Shown piece after piece: positions 34,111 to 43,413 of a stretch of 64,000 nucleotides of DNA (within the stretch, counting starts at the first letter, position 1; the number at the start of each line of letters is the position of its first letter). The stretch is from Actinomycetes bacterium (lineage in GTDB: Bacteria > Actinomycetota > Actinomycetes > Actinomycetales > Dermatophilaceae). The position numbers and the translations under genes are program-made. The stretch covers positions 154,982 through 218,981 of the forward strand of contig JAEZWF010000042.1 in assembly GCA_023420415.1 (NCBI GenBank), given 5' to 3'. The notes below the pieces were generated by a model. That model was given only the letters and a program-made list of their open reading frames with translations. It did no database searches and was not told the DNA's origin.

Positions 34111-36027
34111 ATGACGAAGCGAACCGTGGTGGGGACGGTGGTCGCGGTGGCACTCGTGGCCGCAGCGGCCGGGGGCGGCTGGTGGTGGTACGACCAGGGG
34201 CAGCGCAAGGCCGACCAGGCGGCGCGGGACGAGGTGGCGAGCTTCGCCGCCGCCTGGGCCAAGCGGTCGGTGGAAGGCGTCAGCTTCGAGGGCACGACCG
34301 GCGCCGCCGCGCAGAAGGACTTCACCGCCACGACCGGCGGCCTCGGCACCGGACCGGTGACCGTGGTGCCGGGCGACGTGCGACGCAGTGGCGACACCGC
34401 GACCGCGACCTTGGACGTCACCTGGAACCTCGCTGGCGGCGTGCCGTGGACGTATGCCGTGCCCGTCACGGTGAGCCGTGTGGGTGGCGGCGACAGCTGG
34501 GCGGTCGACGTGCCGACCGACCGCTCGCCCTGGCATCCCGAGCTGAAGGCCGGGGACAAGCTCACCGCCAGCCGCACGTGGGGTGAGCGGGGCGACCTGC
34601 TCGACGCCAAGGGCAAGCCGCTCATGCCGATGGGCAAGGTCTACCCCGTGCAGATCGACCCGGGCCGGGCAACCGCCGAGACCGTGCGCGCACTGGAGAA
34701 GATCGTCGACGAGCCGGCAGGCAGCCTCGTCGCCAAGCTCGAGGCGGCACAGAAGTCCGGGTCGAAGGCGCCCATCCCGGTCATCACCTACCGCAAGTCC
34801 GACTTCGACGCGCGCCGCGACAAGCTCGACGCCCTCCAGGGCGTCATCTACCCCGCGCGCGAACAGCCCCTCGCGCCCTCGCGCACGTTCGGCCAGCCGC
34901 TGCTCGGCTCGTTCGGGCCGGTGAGCGCCGAGATGGTGGACAAGGGCAAGGGCCGGTATGCCGTGGGCGACTTCGCCGGCACCAGTGGCCTGCAGGGGCA
35001 GTACGACAGCGTGCTCGGTGGCACCGCCGGCGTGAAGGTCGTGTCGAGCGGGCGGCCCAGCACCCCGATGTTCGAGAAGGCCGCCGTCGACGGCAAGGAC
35101 GTCCAGACCACGCTCGACCCGGCGGTGCAGACCGCGGCCGAGAAGGCCCTCACCGGCACCAAGGACATCCCGTCGGCGCTCGTGGCCGTCGACGTCAGGA
35201 CCGGCGGTGTCCTCGCCTCGGCCAACTCCCCCGCGCTCGGCTTCGACCGCGCGATCACCGGCCGTTACCCGCCGGGCTCGGCCTTCAAGGTCGCCACCAC
35301 CTACGCCCTCCTGACCGGGGGCAAGGTCACCCCGACCACGCCGGTGAGCTGCCCCCAGACGCTGACCGTGGACGGCCGCTCCTACAAGAACTTCGAGGGC
35401 GGTGCGATCAGCAACCCGACCTTCGCCGAGGACTTCGCGCAGTCGTGCAACACGGCATTCATCCAGCTCGCGGCCAAGCTCGGTGACGACGACCTGGCCA
35501 AGGCAGCCACCGCGCTCGGCATCGGCACCGGCTGGGGCAAGGCGCTCGGCGTCGCGAACGCCTTCGACGGCAGCGTCCCCACCAACAACGGCAAGACCGA
35601 CAAGGCTTCCGCCTCGATCGGCCAGGGCCGCAACCTCGTGTCGCCGCTGACCCTCGCACAGATGGCGGCGAACGTCGCCCGCGGCTCCACCGTGCCGCCG
35701 TCACTGGTCACCGAGCCCAAGCCCGAAGCGGAGATCGACCGCACCCCGAAACCGTTGGACACCAAGGCCGTCAACCAGATCCGCACCCTCATGCGCGGCG
35801 TCGTCACGGGCGGCTCCGGCACCGCGGTCAAGGACGTGCCCGGCGGCCCCGTCCACGGCAAGTCCGGCACTGCCGAGTTCGGTGACAAGAACCCGCCGGA
35901 GACCCACGCCTGGTTCATCGGCTACCAGGGGAACGTCGCGTTCGCCGTCCTGGTCGAGAAGGGTCGCAGCGGCGGCTCGGTCGCGGCCCCCATCGCCAAG
36001 ACGTTCCTCACCGAGCTCGCCCGCTGA
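34111..36027 (+). CDS. Class B-type penicillin-binding protein with NTF2-like N-terminal domain
   Basis: A 638-residue transpeptidase that cross-links peptidoglycan. One N-terminal helix (VVGTVVAVALVAAAAGGGWWWY), an NTF2-like MecA_N domain (about 40-150), a PBP dimerisation domain, and the transpeptidase domain with all three motifs: S390-A-F-K393, S445-C-N447 and K584-S-G-T587. The MecA_N domain is shared with low-affinity PBPs such as PBP2a and with many actinobacterial PBPs. I start at ATG 34111; the longer frame upstream has no signal-anchor at its start. Followed by a strong terminator-like palindrome. Confidence 0.94.
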   Translation: MTKRTVVGTVVAVALVAAAAGGGWWWYDQGQRKADQAARDEVASFAAAWAKRSVEGVSFEGTTGAAAQKDFTATTGGLGTGPVTVVPGDVRRSGDTATATLDVTWNLAGGVPWTYAVPVTVSRVGGGDSWAVDVPTDRSPWHPELKAGDKLTASRTWGERGDLLDAKGKPLMPMGKVYPVQIDPGRATAETVRALEKIVDEPAGSLVAKLEAAQKSGSKAPIPVITYRKSDFDARRDKLDALQGVIYPAREQPLAPSRTFGQPLLGSFGPVSAEMVDKGKGRYAVGDFAGTSGLQGQYDSVLGGTAGVKVVSSGRPSTPMFEKAAVDGKDVQTTLDPAVQTAAEKALTGTKDIPSALVAVDVRTGGVLASANSPALGFDRAITGRYPPGSAFKVATTYALLTGGKVTPTTPVSCPQTLTVDGRSYKNFEGGAISNPTFAEDFAQSCNTAFIQLAAKLGDDDLAKAATALGIGTGWGKALGVANAFDGSVPTNNGKTDKASASIGQGRNLVSPLTLAQMAANVARGSTVPPSLVTEPKPEAEIDRTPKPLDTKAVNQIRTLMRGVVTGGSGTAVKDVPGGPVHGKSGTAEFGDKNPPETHAWFIGYQGNVAFAVLVEKGRSGGSVAAPIAKTFLTELAR

Positions 36028-36073
36028 CCCCGCCTCCCCCGCCTCCCCCGACGCTGACGGCATACCGGCAACG

Positions 36074-36109
36074 GCGAAGCCCCTCACCGCATGCGGTGAG
36101 GGGCTTCGC
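36074..36109. terminator. Terminator between convergent PBP and cold-shock genes
   Basis: A 17-bp inverted repeat (36074-36090 with 36093-36109) with a 2-nt centre, so the working hairpin has about 15 pairs and a small loop. It serves both convergent genes. Confidence 0.8.
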
Positions 36110-36133
36110 GAAGACCGGTGTTGGTTGCGGTCC

Positions 36134-36337
36134 TCAGATGGGGCGAACGGCGTCAGCCTGCGGACCCTTGGGGCCCTGGGTGACCTCGAACTCCACACGC
36201 TGCGCCTCGTCCAGCGAGCGGTAGCCCGAGGAGTCGATCGCGGAGTAGTGAACGAACACGTCGGGGCCGCCGCCGTCCTGGGCGATGAAGCCGAAGCCCT
36301 TTTCAGCGTTGAACCACTTAACGGTTCCCTGTGCCAT
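36134..36337 (-). CDS. Cold-shock protein (CspA family)
   Basis: A 67-residue single CSD domain: [31 protein letters not shown] holds both RNP motifs (KGFGFI and VFVHY). It is an RNA chaperone binding single-stranded nucleic acid. ATG 36337 gives the canonical [10 protein letters not shown] start, with GAAAGAG upstream. It has a long leader region, as cold-shock genes often do. Confidence 0.97.
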   Translation of the reverse strand: MAQGTVKWFNAEKGFGFIAQDGGGPDVFVHYSAIDSSGYRSLDEAQRVEFEVTQGPKGPQADAVRPI

Positions 36338-36578
36338 GGGGTAACTCTTTCCTTTGTAGCCACTGGATCCCGCACCTCGCGGGACCCCCGGCTGCCGTAC
36401 ACAACCCCACCGACGAGACATGCCCGCCCTCTGATGAGAAAGGCCCGACGCTGATGGTGCTGCGACGGGCTTTTCGTCGATCTGCGAGGAACTGCTTTTG
36501 CAACCGCCACAGACGCTAGCACGCAGGGCCGCACTCGTGGAGGTCGGCAAAGTCAAAATCTTGTCTGCCGCGCGGGCC
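36338..36578 (-). other. Leader of the cold-shock gene and folP2 terminator
   Basis: A 241-bp stretch without a gene. A hairpin at 36437-36475 (GGCCCGACGC paired with GCGACGGGCT, with one A-A mismatch, flanked by AAAG and TTTTC) probably ends folP2 transcription on the minus strand. The rest is the likely promoter and untranslated leader of the cold-shock gene. Confidence 0.55.
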
Positions 36579-37496
36579 TCAGGTGCCCCGCACCGCCCGC
36601 GCCGGCGCGCGGTCGCCCCGGATGACCGCGACCATGTCGACGACCCTGCGTGTCGCCCGCACGTCGTGGGCCCGGAACACGGTCGCCCCCAGCCAGGCCG
36701 CCACCGCGGTGGAGGCCAGCGTCCCCTCCAGCCGTTCGTCCGGCTCGAGCCCCAGGGACTCACCGACGAAGTCCTTGCGTGACAAGGCCTGCAGGATGGG
36801 AAAGCCCAGCCGCGCGAGGTCGGCCGTGTGGCGCAGCACCTCGAGCGAGTGCGCGGTGGTCTTGCCGAAGTCGAGGGTCGGGTCGATGAGCACCCGCTCG
36901 GCAGGTATGCCGGCCGCGACAGCTCGTGCGGCTCCCTCACCGAGGGTGCGCGCCACGTCGCGGACGACGTCGAGCGGGTCGTCGCCGTAGGTCACCTTGA
37001 CGGGGTCGGTGCGCGGCGGCAGGCCGCCGGTGTGCGAGACGACGACGCCCGCGCCGAGGTCGGCCGCCACCGCGACGAGCTCAGGGTCGTGCCCGGCCCA
37101 GGTGTCGTTGACGAGGTCGAGGCCGTGGACGCCCGCCTCGCGGGCCACCTCGCTGCGCCAGGTGTCGAGGGACAGGACGAGGTCGGGGTAGGCGCTGCGG
37201 GCGTGCTCGACGAAGGGGACGACGCGGTCGATCTCCTGCGCCGGGCTGACCTGCTCTCCCTCCTGTCCGGCGCGGACGCCGCCGATGTCCACGATGTCGG
37301 CGCCGGCGGCCACGTGGTCGTCGAGCGCGCGCTTGGCCGAGTCGAGGTCGGCGTGGCGGTTGCCCGAGAAGAACGAGTCGCTGGTGCGGTTGATGATCGC
37401 CATCACCGCAGGGCGGGCACAGTCAAACCTGTTGCCCCGCAACACCAGTGGCGGTGTGCGGGGAAGGTCGAGCGGCGCCGGGTCGATGCTCGTCAC
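36579..37496 (-). CDS. folP2: FolP2-type dihydropteroate synthase paralogue
   Basis: A 305-residue TIM-barrel protein of the dihydropteroate synthase family. It has the core [46 protein letters not shown] and LSRKDFVGE. However, the substrate-binding DIGGESTRPG loop of true FolP is replaced by [13 protein letters not shown], as in mycobacterial FolP2 (Rv1207), which lacks DHPS activity. A true folP should exist elsewhere. In mycobacteria folP2 sits near glucosyl-3-phosphoglycerate genes, which are not seen here. GTG 37496 start with GAGGAT upstream; the longer frame is unlikely. Confidence 0.88.
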   Translation of the reverse strand: MTSIDPAPLDLPRTPPLVLRGNRFDCARPAVMAIINRTSDSFFSGNRHADLDSAKRALDDHVAAGADIVDIGGVRAGQEGEQVSPAQEIDRVVPFVEHARSAYPDLVLSLDTWRSEVAREAGVHGLDLVNDTWAGHDPELVAVAADLGAGVVVSHTGGLPPRTDPVKVTYGDDPLDVVRDVARTLGEGAARAVAAGIPAERVLIDPTLDFGKTTAHSLEVLRHTADLARLGFPILQALSRKDFVGESLGLEPDERLEGTLASTAVAAWLGATVFRAHDVRATRRVVDMVAVIRGDRAPARAVRGT

Positions 37497-37526
37497 GGCC
37501 ACATCCTCGCAGCCCGGACACGGCGA

Positions 37527-37562
37527 CGGCCGGGCACCCACCGTGAGGTGGGCACCCGGCCG
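37527..37562 (-). terminator. Terminator downstream of the second M36 gene
   Basis: CGGCCGGG-CA-CCCACC pairs with GGTGGG-CA-CCCGGCCG around GTGA: a 14-bp stem with a symmetric CA/CA internal loop. It separates the protease gene from folP2. Confidence 0.7.
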
Positions 37563-37580
37563 CGCCACGCGGCATACCGG

Positions 37581-40577
37581 TCAGCGACGCATCGCCTGGA
37601 ACTCCGCGACGCCGATCCTGCCCGAGTTGGCGAGGGCCGCCGGGCAGTCCGTCGTCGACCTCGGGTCGTTGTCCTGCTCACCCTGGAAGTCCGGGCCACC
37701 GGTGCACTGGTTCGTGACCATCCGCAGCCGCAGGTGCGTCGCGGGCGTCTGCGGGATCTCGAAGGACCGCATCAGCAGCTGCGACGGCACGGGCTTGGGC
37801 CGGTCACCGGGGAAGGCGTCCGCGGCCGAGGTGAAGACGCTGCGGTAGTCGCGGTCCTCGGTGCAGGTGACCCGTCCCTTGGCGTCGCAGGCGAGCACCT
37901 CGAACTGGCGCAAAGTCTGGAACCGGCCGACTCCCGTGGACGGTCCGGTCATCGCGCTGACCTGGACCCGGCGCACGACCTGCCGTCCGCCCGCCAGGTC
38001 GACGGTGAACTCGCGCTGTGCCGCGCTCGGCGCGTTGACGGTCGCGGCATTCGTCGCCTCGTCGCCGTCCGCGAGCAGTGGGAGCGCGGTGCCCTCGCCG
38101 GTGACAGTCGCACCCGCGGCCGTGCTCGCCAGGTTGGTGACCAGCTTGACCGGGAAGTCGCGCACCTGACCGGGCTTGGCCTCGAAGGTGACCCGCGACT
38201 GGGCGTACCCGGGCGCGGTGACGGTGTAGGTCATCGGCCCGGGCACCAGGGTGACGCGGTCGGTCATCGGCGACGCGGCATCGGTGTCGGCCACCGGGCG
38301 GCTGCGCACGCTGTAGTCACCGACGTAGAGCTTCGCGCCGGGCACGACCCGACCGTCCTCGTCGACGGGGGTGAACCGCAGAGTCGCGTTGTTCGCCCGG
38401 GGCGAGTCGAAACCGGGACGCGGCGCCGTGTCGGTGCCGGTGTTCGAGGACGCGCTCTGCCCCATGCCGCGCTTGGCGAAGGTGTTCCACAGGATGTCCT
38501 GGTTCGCACCGTCGAACCGCAGCAGGTCCGCGGCGAGCATCGCGTTGCGGGCGTCGACCATCGAGACGTTGCCGTCGCTCATGAGCAGCCACGCGTCGAA
38601 GACGACCTGCGCCCAGCGCCGGCTGCCCGGGCAGGACTCCACGGGGGTCTTGCCGGTCGCGCACGCCTTCATCGACGCCGCGTCACCGAGGCCGTAACGG
38701 TCGACGAAGTTCGCCCGCAGCTCGGTCAGCGTGGCCGACCAGATGGCCCCGTCGGAGTGCACCTGCGGACCCACCACGTCGTAGCCCACGTTGGAGTAGT
38801 TGAGCGGGCTCGTGGCGAAGTTGTAGGTGCGGTTGCCGTGGTCGGCGTTGGCGTTGGTGTAGACGGCACGCGAGGTGAACAGGCGCGTGAGCGGCTGGAA
38901 CCCGTTCTCCTGGATGAACTCCAGGCCGATCATGTCCGACCAGCTCTCGCCCATCGCGCGGGCCTGGTGGCTGCTCAGCCCGCGGTCGGGGCCGGCCGCC
39001 ATCCGGTTGCTGATGGCGTGCGTGTACTCGTGACCGACGACGGTCGTGTCGTAGCCGCCGTCGACACACGGCGAGTACCCCGAGCCGCCGATCGGCTGGT
39101 AGAGGTACATGCCGGTGTAGGCGGCGCCACCGTCGGCGCCGGTGCCCTGGAAGGCGTTGTTACGGGCGTCACCGACCGCGTCGTACTGCGACCAGCCCTC
39201 CTCGGAGTCACCGCCGAGCCCGCCCTTGCCGTAGTTGTCCTCCTGGAGGTTCCACGCGGTCTCGGTGAAGCCCAGGTTGTAGGACCAGTCGTGCAGCCGG
39301 TTGTGCATCGCGAACATGTGCGTCGCCGTCGCATAGACGTCGTTGCCGCCGGGCTGGCTGTAGTTGTCCGGGTTGCACTTGGCCTCCTGCCACGCGTTCG
39401 TCCACGGGAAGGTGTACTGCCGGGTGTCGCTCTTCGGCGGGTACTGCGCGTCGCCGTCGGTCCACTGGCCGAAGGTGAACGCGTTGTTGCCGACGGTGGT
39501 CCCGGAGGGCGCGTCGGTGGCGGGGTCGATGTCCCACGGCCGCGGCGACGCCGGGTTGGCGACGGCCTCGGTGCAGCCAGGTGCGGCCGTCCAGCACCAG
39601 GTCGCGCGCGTGTCCTGGGTGGAGTAGTCCAGCGGCGGGGTGGGCGTGAACACCTTCCACTGCGGGTTGTCAGGGGACTCCTCGAAGTCGACGAGGTTCT
39701 CGCGCACGAGCACCTCACCGGTCACGGCGTCCACGTACACGGCATACGCCTTGTCCGGTCGCTCCACGACCTCGACGTGGTATGCCGCACGGGCGGCCTG
39801 GCCGGGCACCGGCACCGCGACCTCCTTGACGCGTTGGTCGCGCTCGAGGCCGTCTGCGGTGAAGGTGCGCCACCCGCCGTTCGCCGACCTGCTGGTGGCG
39901 CTGCCGCGCTCGGTGATGTCGGTGGCCTTGGCGCCGATGTGCGTCGCGGCCCGCGCCAGCGCCTGCTCGGGGGTGAGCTTGGGCACGGCCGGGGCTCGAC
40001 GCAGCGTGGCGGTGTCGGCGGGTGCGAGGTTGGAGTTGACGTAGCGCACCGCACCGTCCTTGACGGCGACCGTGACGGTGCCGTCGACGCCTGCGGGGAG
40101 CTCACCGAACTTCTGGCGCAGCATCACGATCGTGTTGTCGCCCAGCGTGTTTCGCCCGATCACCTCCATCGCGTCGATGTCAGCAGCCGAGAGCCCGTAG
40201 GCCGCGCGCTCACCCTCGAGGTACTGCTTGGCGGCCGTGGCCGGGTCCTTCGAGAGCCCCGAGGCGAGCGGTGCGGCCTTGGCCGCGAGCACCACCCCGG
40301 GCGAGCCGAACCGGTTCCACGTCTGCTGCGCGGGCTGCGCCGGTGCGGAGCGCGTCGCATCGGCGGCAGCGGAGCGTCGACCACTGCTCGGCGGCACCGC
40401 CGCGGGCCGCGTGTCGAGGTCGGCGAGATCCTCGGCCGACGGCGCCGTCGGCCCCGATGCGGTGCCGCCTCCTCCCGCGTCGTCCGCGTGGGCCAGGGTG
40501 CTGGTCATCCCTGTCGTCGCGACCACCGCCGCGCCCACGCCCAGTGCTGCCACCCTCAGGCGCCATCGAGCCATCAC
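37581..40577 (-). CDS. Secreted M36 (fungalysin-type) zinc metalloprotease, copy 2
   Basis: A 998-residue paralogue of the protease at 22099-25086 with the same architecture: signal peptide (LRVAALGVGAAVVATTGMTSTLAHA), FTP-type propeptide, M36 domain with HEYTH at residues 516-520 and GESWSD, and the same C-terminal beta-rich extension (FTPVDEDGRVVPGAKLYVGDY; DLAGGRQVVRRVQVSA). GTG 40577 and ATG 40574 are both possible, with AAGGGG 5-8 nt before. The two copies share blocks throughout, yet neither the signal region nor the propeptide is identical, so the duplication is old. Predicted to be exported. Confidence 0.94.
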   Translation of the reverse strand: MMARWRLRVAALGVGAAVVATTGMTSTLAHADDAGGGGTASGPTAPSAEDLADLDTRPAAVPPSSGRRSAAADATRSAPAQPAQQTWNRFGSPGVVLAAKAAPLASGLSKDPATAAKQYLEGERAAYGLSAADIDAMEVIGRNTLGDNTIVMLRQKFGELPAGVDGTVTVAVKDGAVRYVNSNLAPADTATLRRAPAVPKLTPEQALARAATHIGAKATDITERGSATSRSANGGWRTFTADGLERDQRVKEVAVPVPGQAARAAYHVEVVERPDKAYAVYVDAVTGEVLVRENLVDFEESPDNPQWKVFTPTPPLDYSTQDTRATWCWTAAPGCTEAVANPASPRPWDIDPATDAPSGTTVGNNAFTFGQWTDGDAQYPPKSDTRQYTFPWTNAWQEAKCNPDNYSQPGGNDVYATATHMFAMHNRLHDWSYNLGFTETAWNLQEDNYGKGGLGGDSEEGWSQYDAVGDARNNAFQGTGADGGAAYTGMYLYQPIGGSGYSPCVDGGYDTTVVGHEYTHAISNRMAAGPDRGLSSHQARAMGESWSDMIGLEFIQENGFQPLTRLFTSRAVYTNANADHGNRTYNFATSPLNYSNVGYDVVGPQVHSDGAIWSATLTELRANFVDRYGLGDAASMKACATGKTPVESCPGSRRWAQVVFDAWLLMSDGNVSMVDARNAMLAADLLRFDGANQDILWNTFAKRGMGQSASSNTGTDTAPRPGFDSPRANNATLRFTPVDEDGRVVPGAKLYVGDYSVRSRPVADTDAASPMTDRVTLVPGPMTYTVTAPGYAQSRVTFEAKPGQVRDFPVKLVTNLASTAAGATVTGEGTALPLLADGDEATNAATVNAPSAAQREFTVDLAGGRQVVRRVQVSAMTGPSTGVGRFQTLRQFEVLACDAKGRVTCTEDRDYRSVFTSAADAFPGDRPKPVPSQLLMRSFEIPQTPATHLRLRMVTNQCTGGPDFQGEQDNDPRSTTDCPAALANSGRIGVAEFQAMRR

Positions 40578-40745
40578 GCCATCCCCTTCGTCCGTGAGGT
40601 CCTGCGGAGACCTCGTTGCCAGAGTTCGTGCGGAGTACTTCCGGTCTACGCCACGGCGGGTGAGCAGGTGTTACGGAGGAGTTCAGGACTTGGTCAGTGT
40701 CCCGATCATCGAAATGCGCACGGGCCGGCTGGGTAGTGTCACGAC

Positions 40746-41984
40746 ATGGCGTTCGACTTCAGCCTCAGCCCCGAGCTCGAGGACCAGCGGCAGCGCACGG
40801 CCCAGTTCGTGGCGTCCGAGGTGATCCCGCTCGAGCAGCAGGTGTTCCGCGAGGGCATGACCGACGACCTGCGGCGCACCCTGCAGAGCAAGGCCAAGGC
40901 CGCCGGCATCTTCGCTCCGCAGGCGCCGGCCGAGCTCGGTGGCGGTGGCTTTCGGTTCGACGAGGCGGGGGTGCTGCTCGAGGAGGCCGGCTACTCACTG
41001 CTGGGACCGCTCGCCCTCAACTGTGCCGCACCGGACGAGGGAAACATCCACCTGCTGCACATGACCGGGTCGGCCGAGCAGCAGGACACCTATCTGCGCC
41101 CGCTGGTCGCCGGTGACGTGCGTTCGTGCTTCTCCATGACCGAGCCACCTCCAGGTGCCGGGTCTGACCCGTCGGCGCTGCGCACGGTCGCCCGTCGGAC
41201 CGACGGCGGCTGGGTCATCAACGGCGACAAGTGGCTCATCACCGGTGCCGACGGCGCGGCATTCTCGATCGTCATGGCCCGCAACGAGGGTGACGACGCA
41301 CCGGAGGGCGCGACGATGTTCCTCGTCGACGCTGACAACCCGGGCTTCGTGGTCGGCGAGCACCTCGACACCATCGACGCGACCGGCATCGGTGGCCACT
41401 GCCGGGTCACGATCACCGACTGCTTCGTGCCCGACGACCGCGTGCTCGGGGAGCCCGGACGCGGCTTCCAGAGCGCCCAGGTGCGGCTCGCCCCCGCGCG
41501 CCTCACACACTGCATGCGTTGGCTGGGGGCGGCGCGACGGGCGCACGACATCGCCCTGGAGCGGGCGGTGGGGCGTGAGCTCTTCGGCTCGCGCCTGGCC
41601 GACCTCGGCATGGCCCAGGCGCTCATCGCCGAGAACGAGGTCGACCTCGACGCCGCTCGCGCGGTGATCCGGCACGCGTCATGGCAGATCGCCGAGGGTT
41701 CGCGCAGCAGCGAGGAGTCGTCGCGCGCCAAGGTCTTCGTCAGCGAGGCGGTATGCCGCGTGGTCGACCGGGCGGTCCAGCTCGCCGGCGGGATGGGGAC
41801 GTCGGAGTCCCTGGTGCTCGGCCGGATCTACCGCGACATCAGGTCGTTCCGCATCTACGACGGCGCGACCGAGGTGCACAAGATGTCACTGGCCCGGCGG
41901 GCGGCCGCGCGTGCGGCCGAGCGGCTCGAGGCTGGTGCGTCCGCGGTCGACGGGTCGCAGCCGCAGACGGGTGGCGCGTCGTGA
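40746..41984 (+). CDS. Acyl-CoA dehydrogenase, ACAD10/11-like
   Basis: A 412-residue flavoprotein of the acyl-CoA dehydrogenase fold: N-terminal helical domain, middle beta domain (CFSMTEPPPGAGSDPSALRT, then GGWVINGDKWLITGAD) and C-terminal helices with FAD-binding VQLAGGMGTSESLVLGRIYRDIRSFRI. The usual catalytic Glu in YEGT is Asp (IYDGATEVHKMSLAR), and this form with a downstream His resembles the DGxDEVH end of ACAD10/ACAD11. It is coupled (GTGA) to an APH-type kinase gene, the partner domain fused to it in animal ACAD11. The likely substrate is a 4-hydroxyacyl-CoA after phosphorylation, by inference. Confidence 0.9.
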   Translation: MAFDFSLSPELEDQRQRTAQFVASEVIPLEQQVFREGMTDDLRRTLQSKAKAAGIFAPQAPAELGGGGFRFDEAGVLLEEAGYSLLGPLALNCAAPDEGNIHLLHMTGSAEQQDTYLRPLVAGDVRSCFSMTEPPPGAGSDPSALRTVARRTDGGWVINGDKWLITGADGAAFSIVMARNEGDDAPEGATMFLVDADNPGFVVGEHLDTIDATGIGGHCRVTITDCFVPDDRVLGEPGRGFQSAQVRLAPARLTHCMRWLGAARRAHDIALERAVGRELFGSRLADLGMAQALIAENEVDLDAARAVIRHASWQIAEGSRSSEESSRAKVFVSEAVCRVVDRAVQLAGGMGTSESLVLGRIYRDIRSFRIYDGATEVHKMSLARRAAARAAERLEAGASAVDGSQPQTGGAS

Positions 41985-43018
41985 CGGAGCCGCAGGAGGT
42001 CCGCGGGCTGCCTCGTGAGTCGTTCACCACCTGGGCGCGCACGGCACTGCCCGGGCTGGGCGACCACTGGCGCGCAGAAGTCATCGGCGGTGGCCTGTCG
42101 AACATCACGTACCGGCTGACGGGAGGCGACCGCAGCGTCATCGTGCGCCGGCCGCCGACGGGCAAACTGCTGCCGAGCGCGCACGACATGATGCGCGAGG
42201 CGAAGGTGCTCACCGCCCTGCAGGACACCGCGGTCCCCGTGCCCGAGGTGCTCGCCGTGTGTCCCGACGACACCGTGGCCGGGGCTCCCTTCTACGTGAT
42301 GGCCGAGGTCCCAGGTGAGGTGCTTCGCGAACCGGAGGAGGCGGCATACCTCACTGCGGGGCAACGGAACTCGCTCGTCGACGCCCTGGTCGAGACGCTC
42401 GCGGCGATCCACGCCGTCGACCTGGACGCGACCGGGCTGCGCGACTTCGGCAAGCCCGCCGGCTACCTGGAGCGGCAGGTGCGCCGCTGGTCCGGTCAGT
42501 GGGAGGCGAGCCGCACCCGTGAGCTGCCCGCGATGGACGAGCTGGTGCGACGCCTCCAGGAGGAGCGACCGGCCGAGGGCGAGGTCACGCTGGTCCACGG
42601 CGACTTCCGGCACGACAACTGCCTGCTCCAGGTCGAGGGTGGCGAGCCGCCGCGGGTGGCGGCCGTCGTCGACTGGGAGCTGTCGACGCTCGGTGACCCG
42701 CTGGCCGACCTCGCGACCTGGCTGACCTACTACACCGGCCGCGACGACGAGGGACGTCCACTCATCGTGGGTGCGGGAGTGCCTGCGCTGGAAGGCTTTC
42801 CGGCGCCGGAGGAGGTCGCGAGCCGGTATGCCGCGGCGACCGGGCGCGACGTCAGCGGGCTCGCGTACTACCGGGCGTTCAGCGACTTCCGGCTCGCGGT
42901 CATCGCCGAGGGCGTGCACGCCCGCTACCTCGCCGGCCAGGCCGATGGTCCCGGCTACGACCGCGCCGGCGCCTCCGTGCCGCTCATGGTCGACCGGGCC
43001 CTCTCCCACCTGACCTGA
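41981..43018 (+). CDS. APH-type phosphotransferase partner of the acyl-CoA dehydrogenase
   Basis: A 345-residue kinase-like protein of the aminoglycoside phosphotransferase/choline kinase fold. The glycine loop is IGGGLSNITYRL, the catalytic loop HGDFRHDNCLL (Asp and Asn) and the metal-binding DWELSTLGDPLADL. These are the features of the ACAD10/11 kinase domain, not of drug-resistance APHs. GTG 41981 overlaps the dehydrogenase stop. Known ACAD11 kinases phosphorylate 4-hydroxyacyl-CoA; the same role is likely here. It is not expected to confer antibiotic resistance. Confidence 0.9.
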   Translation: MTEPQEVRGLPRESFTTWARTALPGLGDHWRAEVIGGGLSNITYRLTGGDRSVIVRRPPTGKLLPSAHDMMREAKVLTALQDTAVPVPEVLAVCPDDTVAGAPFYVMAEVPGEVLREPEEAAYLTAGQRNSLVDALVETLAAIHAVDLDATGLRDFGKPAGYLERQVRRWSGQWEASRTRELPAMDELVRRLQEERPAEGEVTLVHGDFRHDNCLLQVEGGEPPRVAAVVDWELSTLGDPLADLATWLTYYTGRDDEGRPLIVGAGVPALEGFPAPEEVASRYAAATGRDVSGLAYYRAFSDFRLAVIAEGVHARYLAGQADGPGYDRAGASVPLMVDRALSHLT

Positions 43019-43021
43019 CCG

Positions 43022-43318
43022 TCAGGCGAGGTCGCGGTGGGCGGCCCACAGTCGGGCGGCTTGGTCAGCAGCCGCGGCGACGAGCTCGGCGAGCTCCGGG
43101 CGGTCGGGCACGCGGAAGGACGTGTAGCCGCCACGGCCGCCCGCGACGGGGCGGCCGTAGGCCTTGGCGGCGAGCCGCCCGTCGGGCAGCAGCCGGACGT
43201 TGAGGGTGGTCAGCACGTACTCGACGTCACGGCGGGTGTCGTTCCACTGCAACGGTTCCGGGATGTCGACGTTGACCGCGAGCGCGCCGACGGTCACTTC
43301 GGGCGGGGAGTCGGCCAT
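43022..43318 (-). CDS. Small hypothetical protein
   Basis: A 98-residue soluble protein (MADSPPEVTVGALAVNVDIPEPLQWNDTRRDVEYVLTTLNVRLLPDGRLAAKAYGRPV...). The family is not recognised. It mixes beta strands (VEYVLTTLNVRLLPDGRLAAKAYG) with a C-terminal Ala-rich helix ending WAAHRDLA. A start at 43327 (MAGMADSP) is also possible. It converges on the kinase gene, 3 bp away. Confidence 0.65.
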   Translation of the reverse strand: MADSPPEVTVGALAVNVDIPEPLQWNDTRRDVEYVLTTLNVRLLPDGRLAAKAYGRPVAGGRGGYTSFRVPDRPELAELVAAAADQAARLWAAHRDLA

Positions 43319-43413
43319 GCCAGCCATCGTGGCACGACGCCCGAGCACCTGCGCGCTGCTTGCCATCGTTCGCGCACCAGGGAGTGCGCGACTCGTGGCG
43401 AAGTGCGCGAACG

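Noticed and set aside
36828..40736. A 1302-codon plus-strand open frame across folP2 and the second M36 protease
   Set aside because: Same reason: antisense shadow produced by GC-rich third positions; no ribosome site or conserved motif.
41981..43018. Aminoglycoside resistance phosphotransferase
   Set aside because: The kinase motifs fit the ACAD10/11-linked branch and the gene is coupled to an acyl-CoA dehydrogenase, not to resistance genes.
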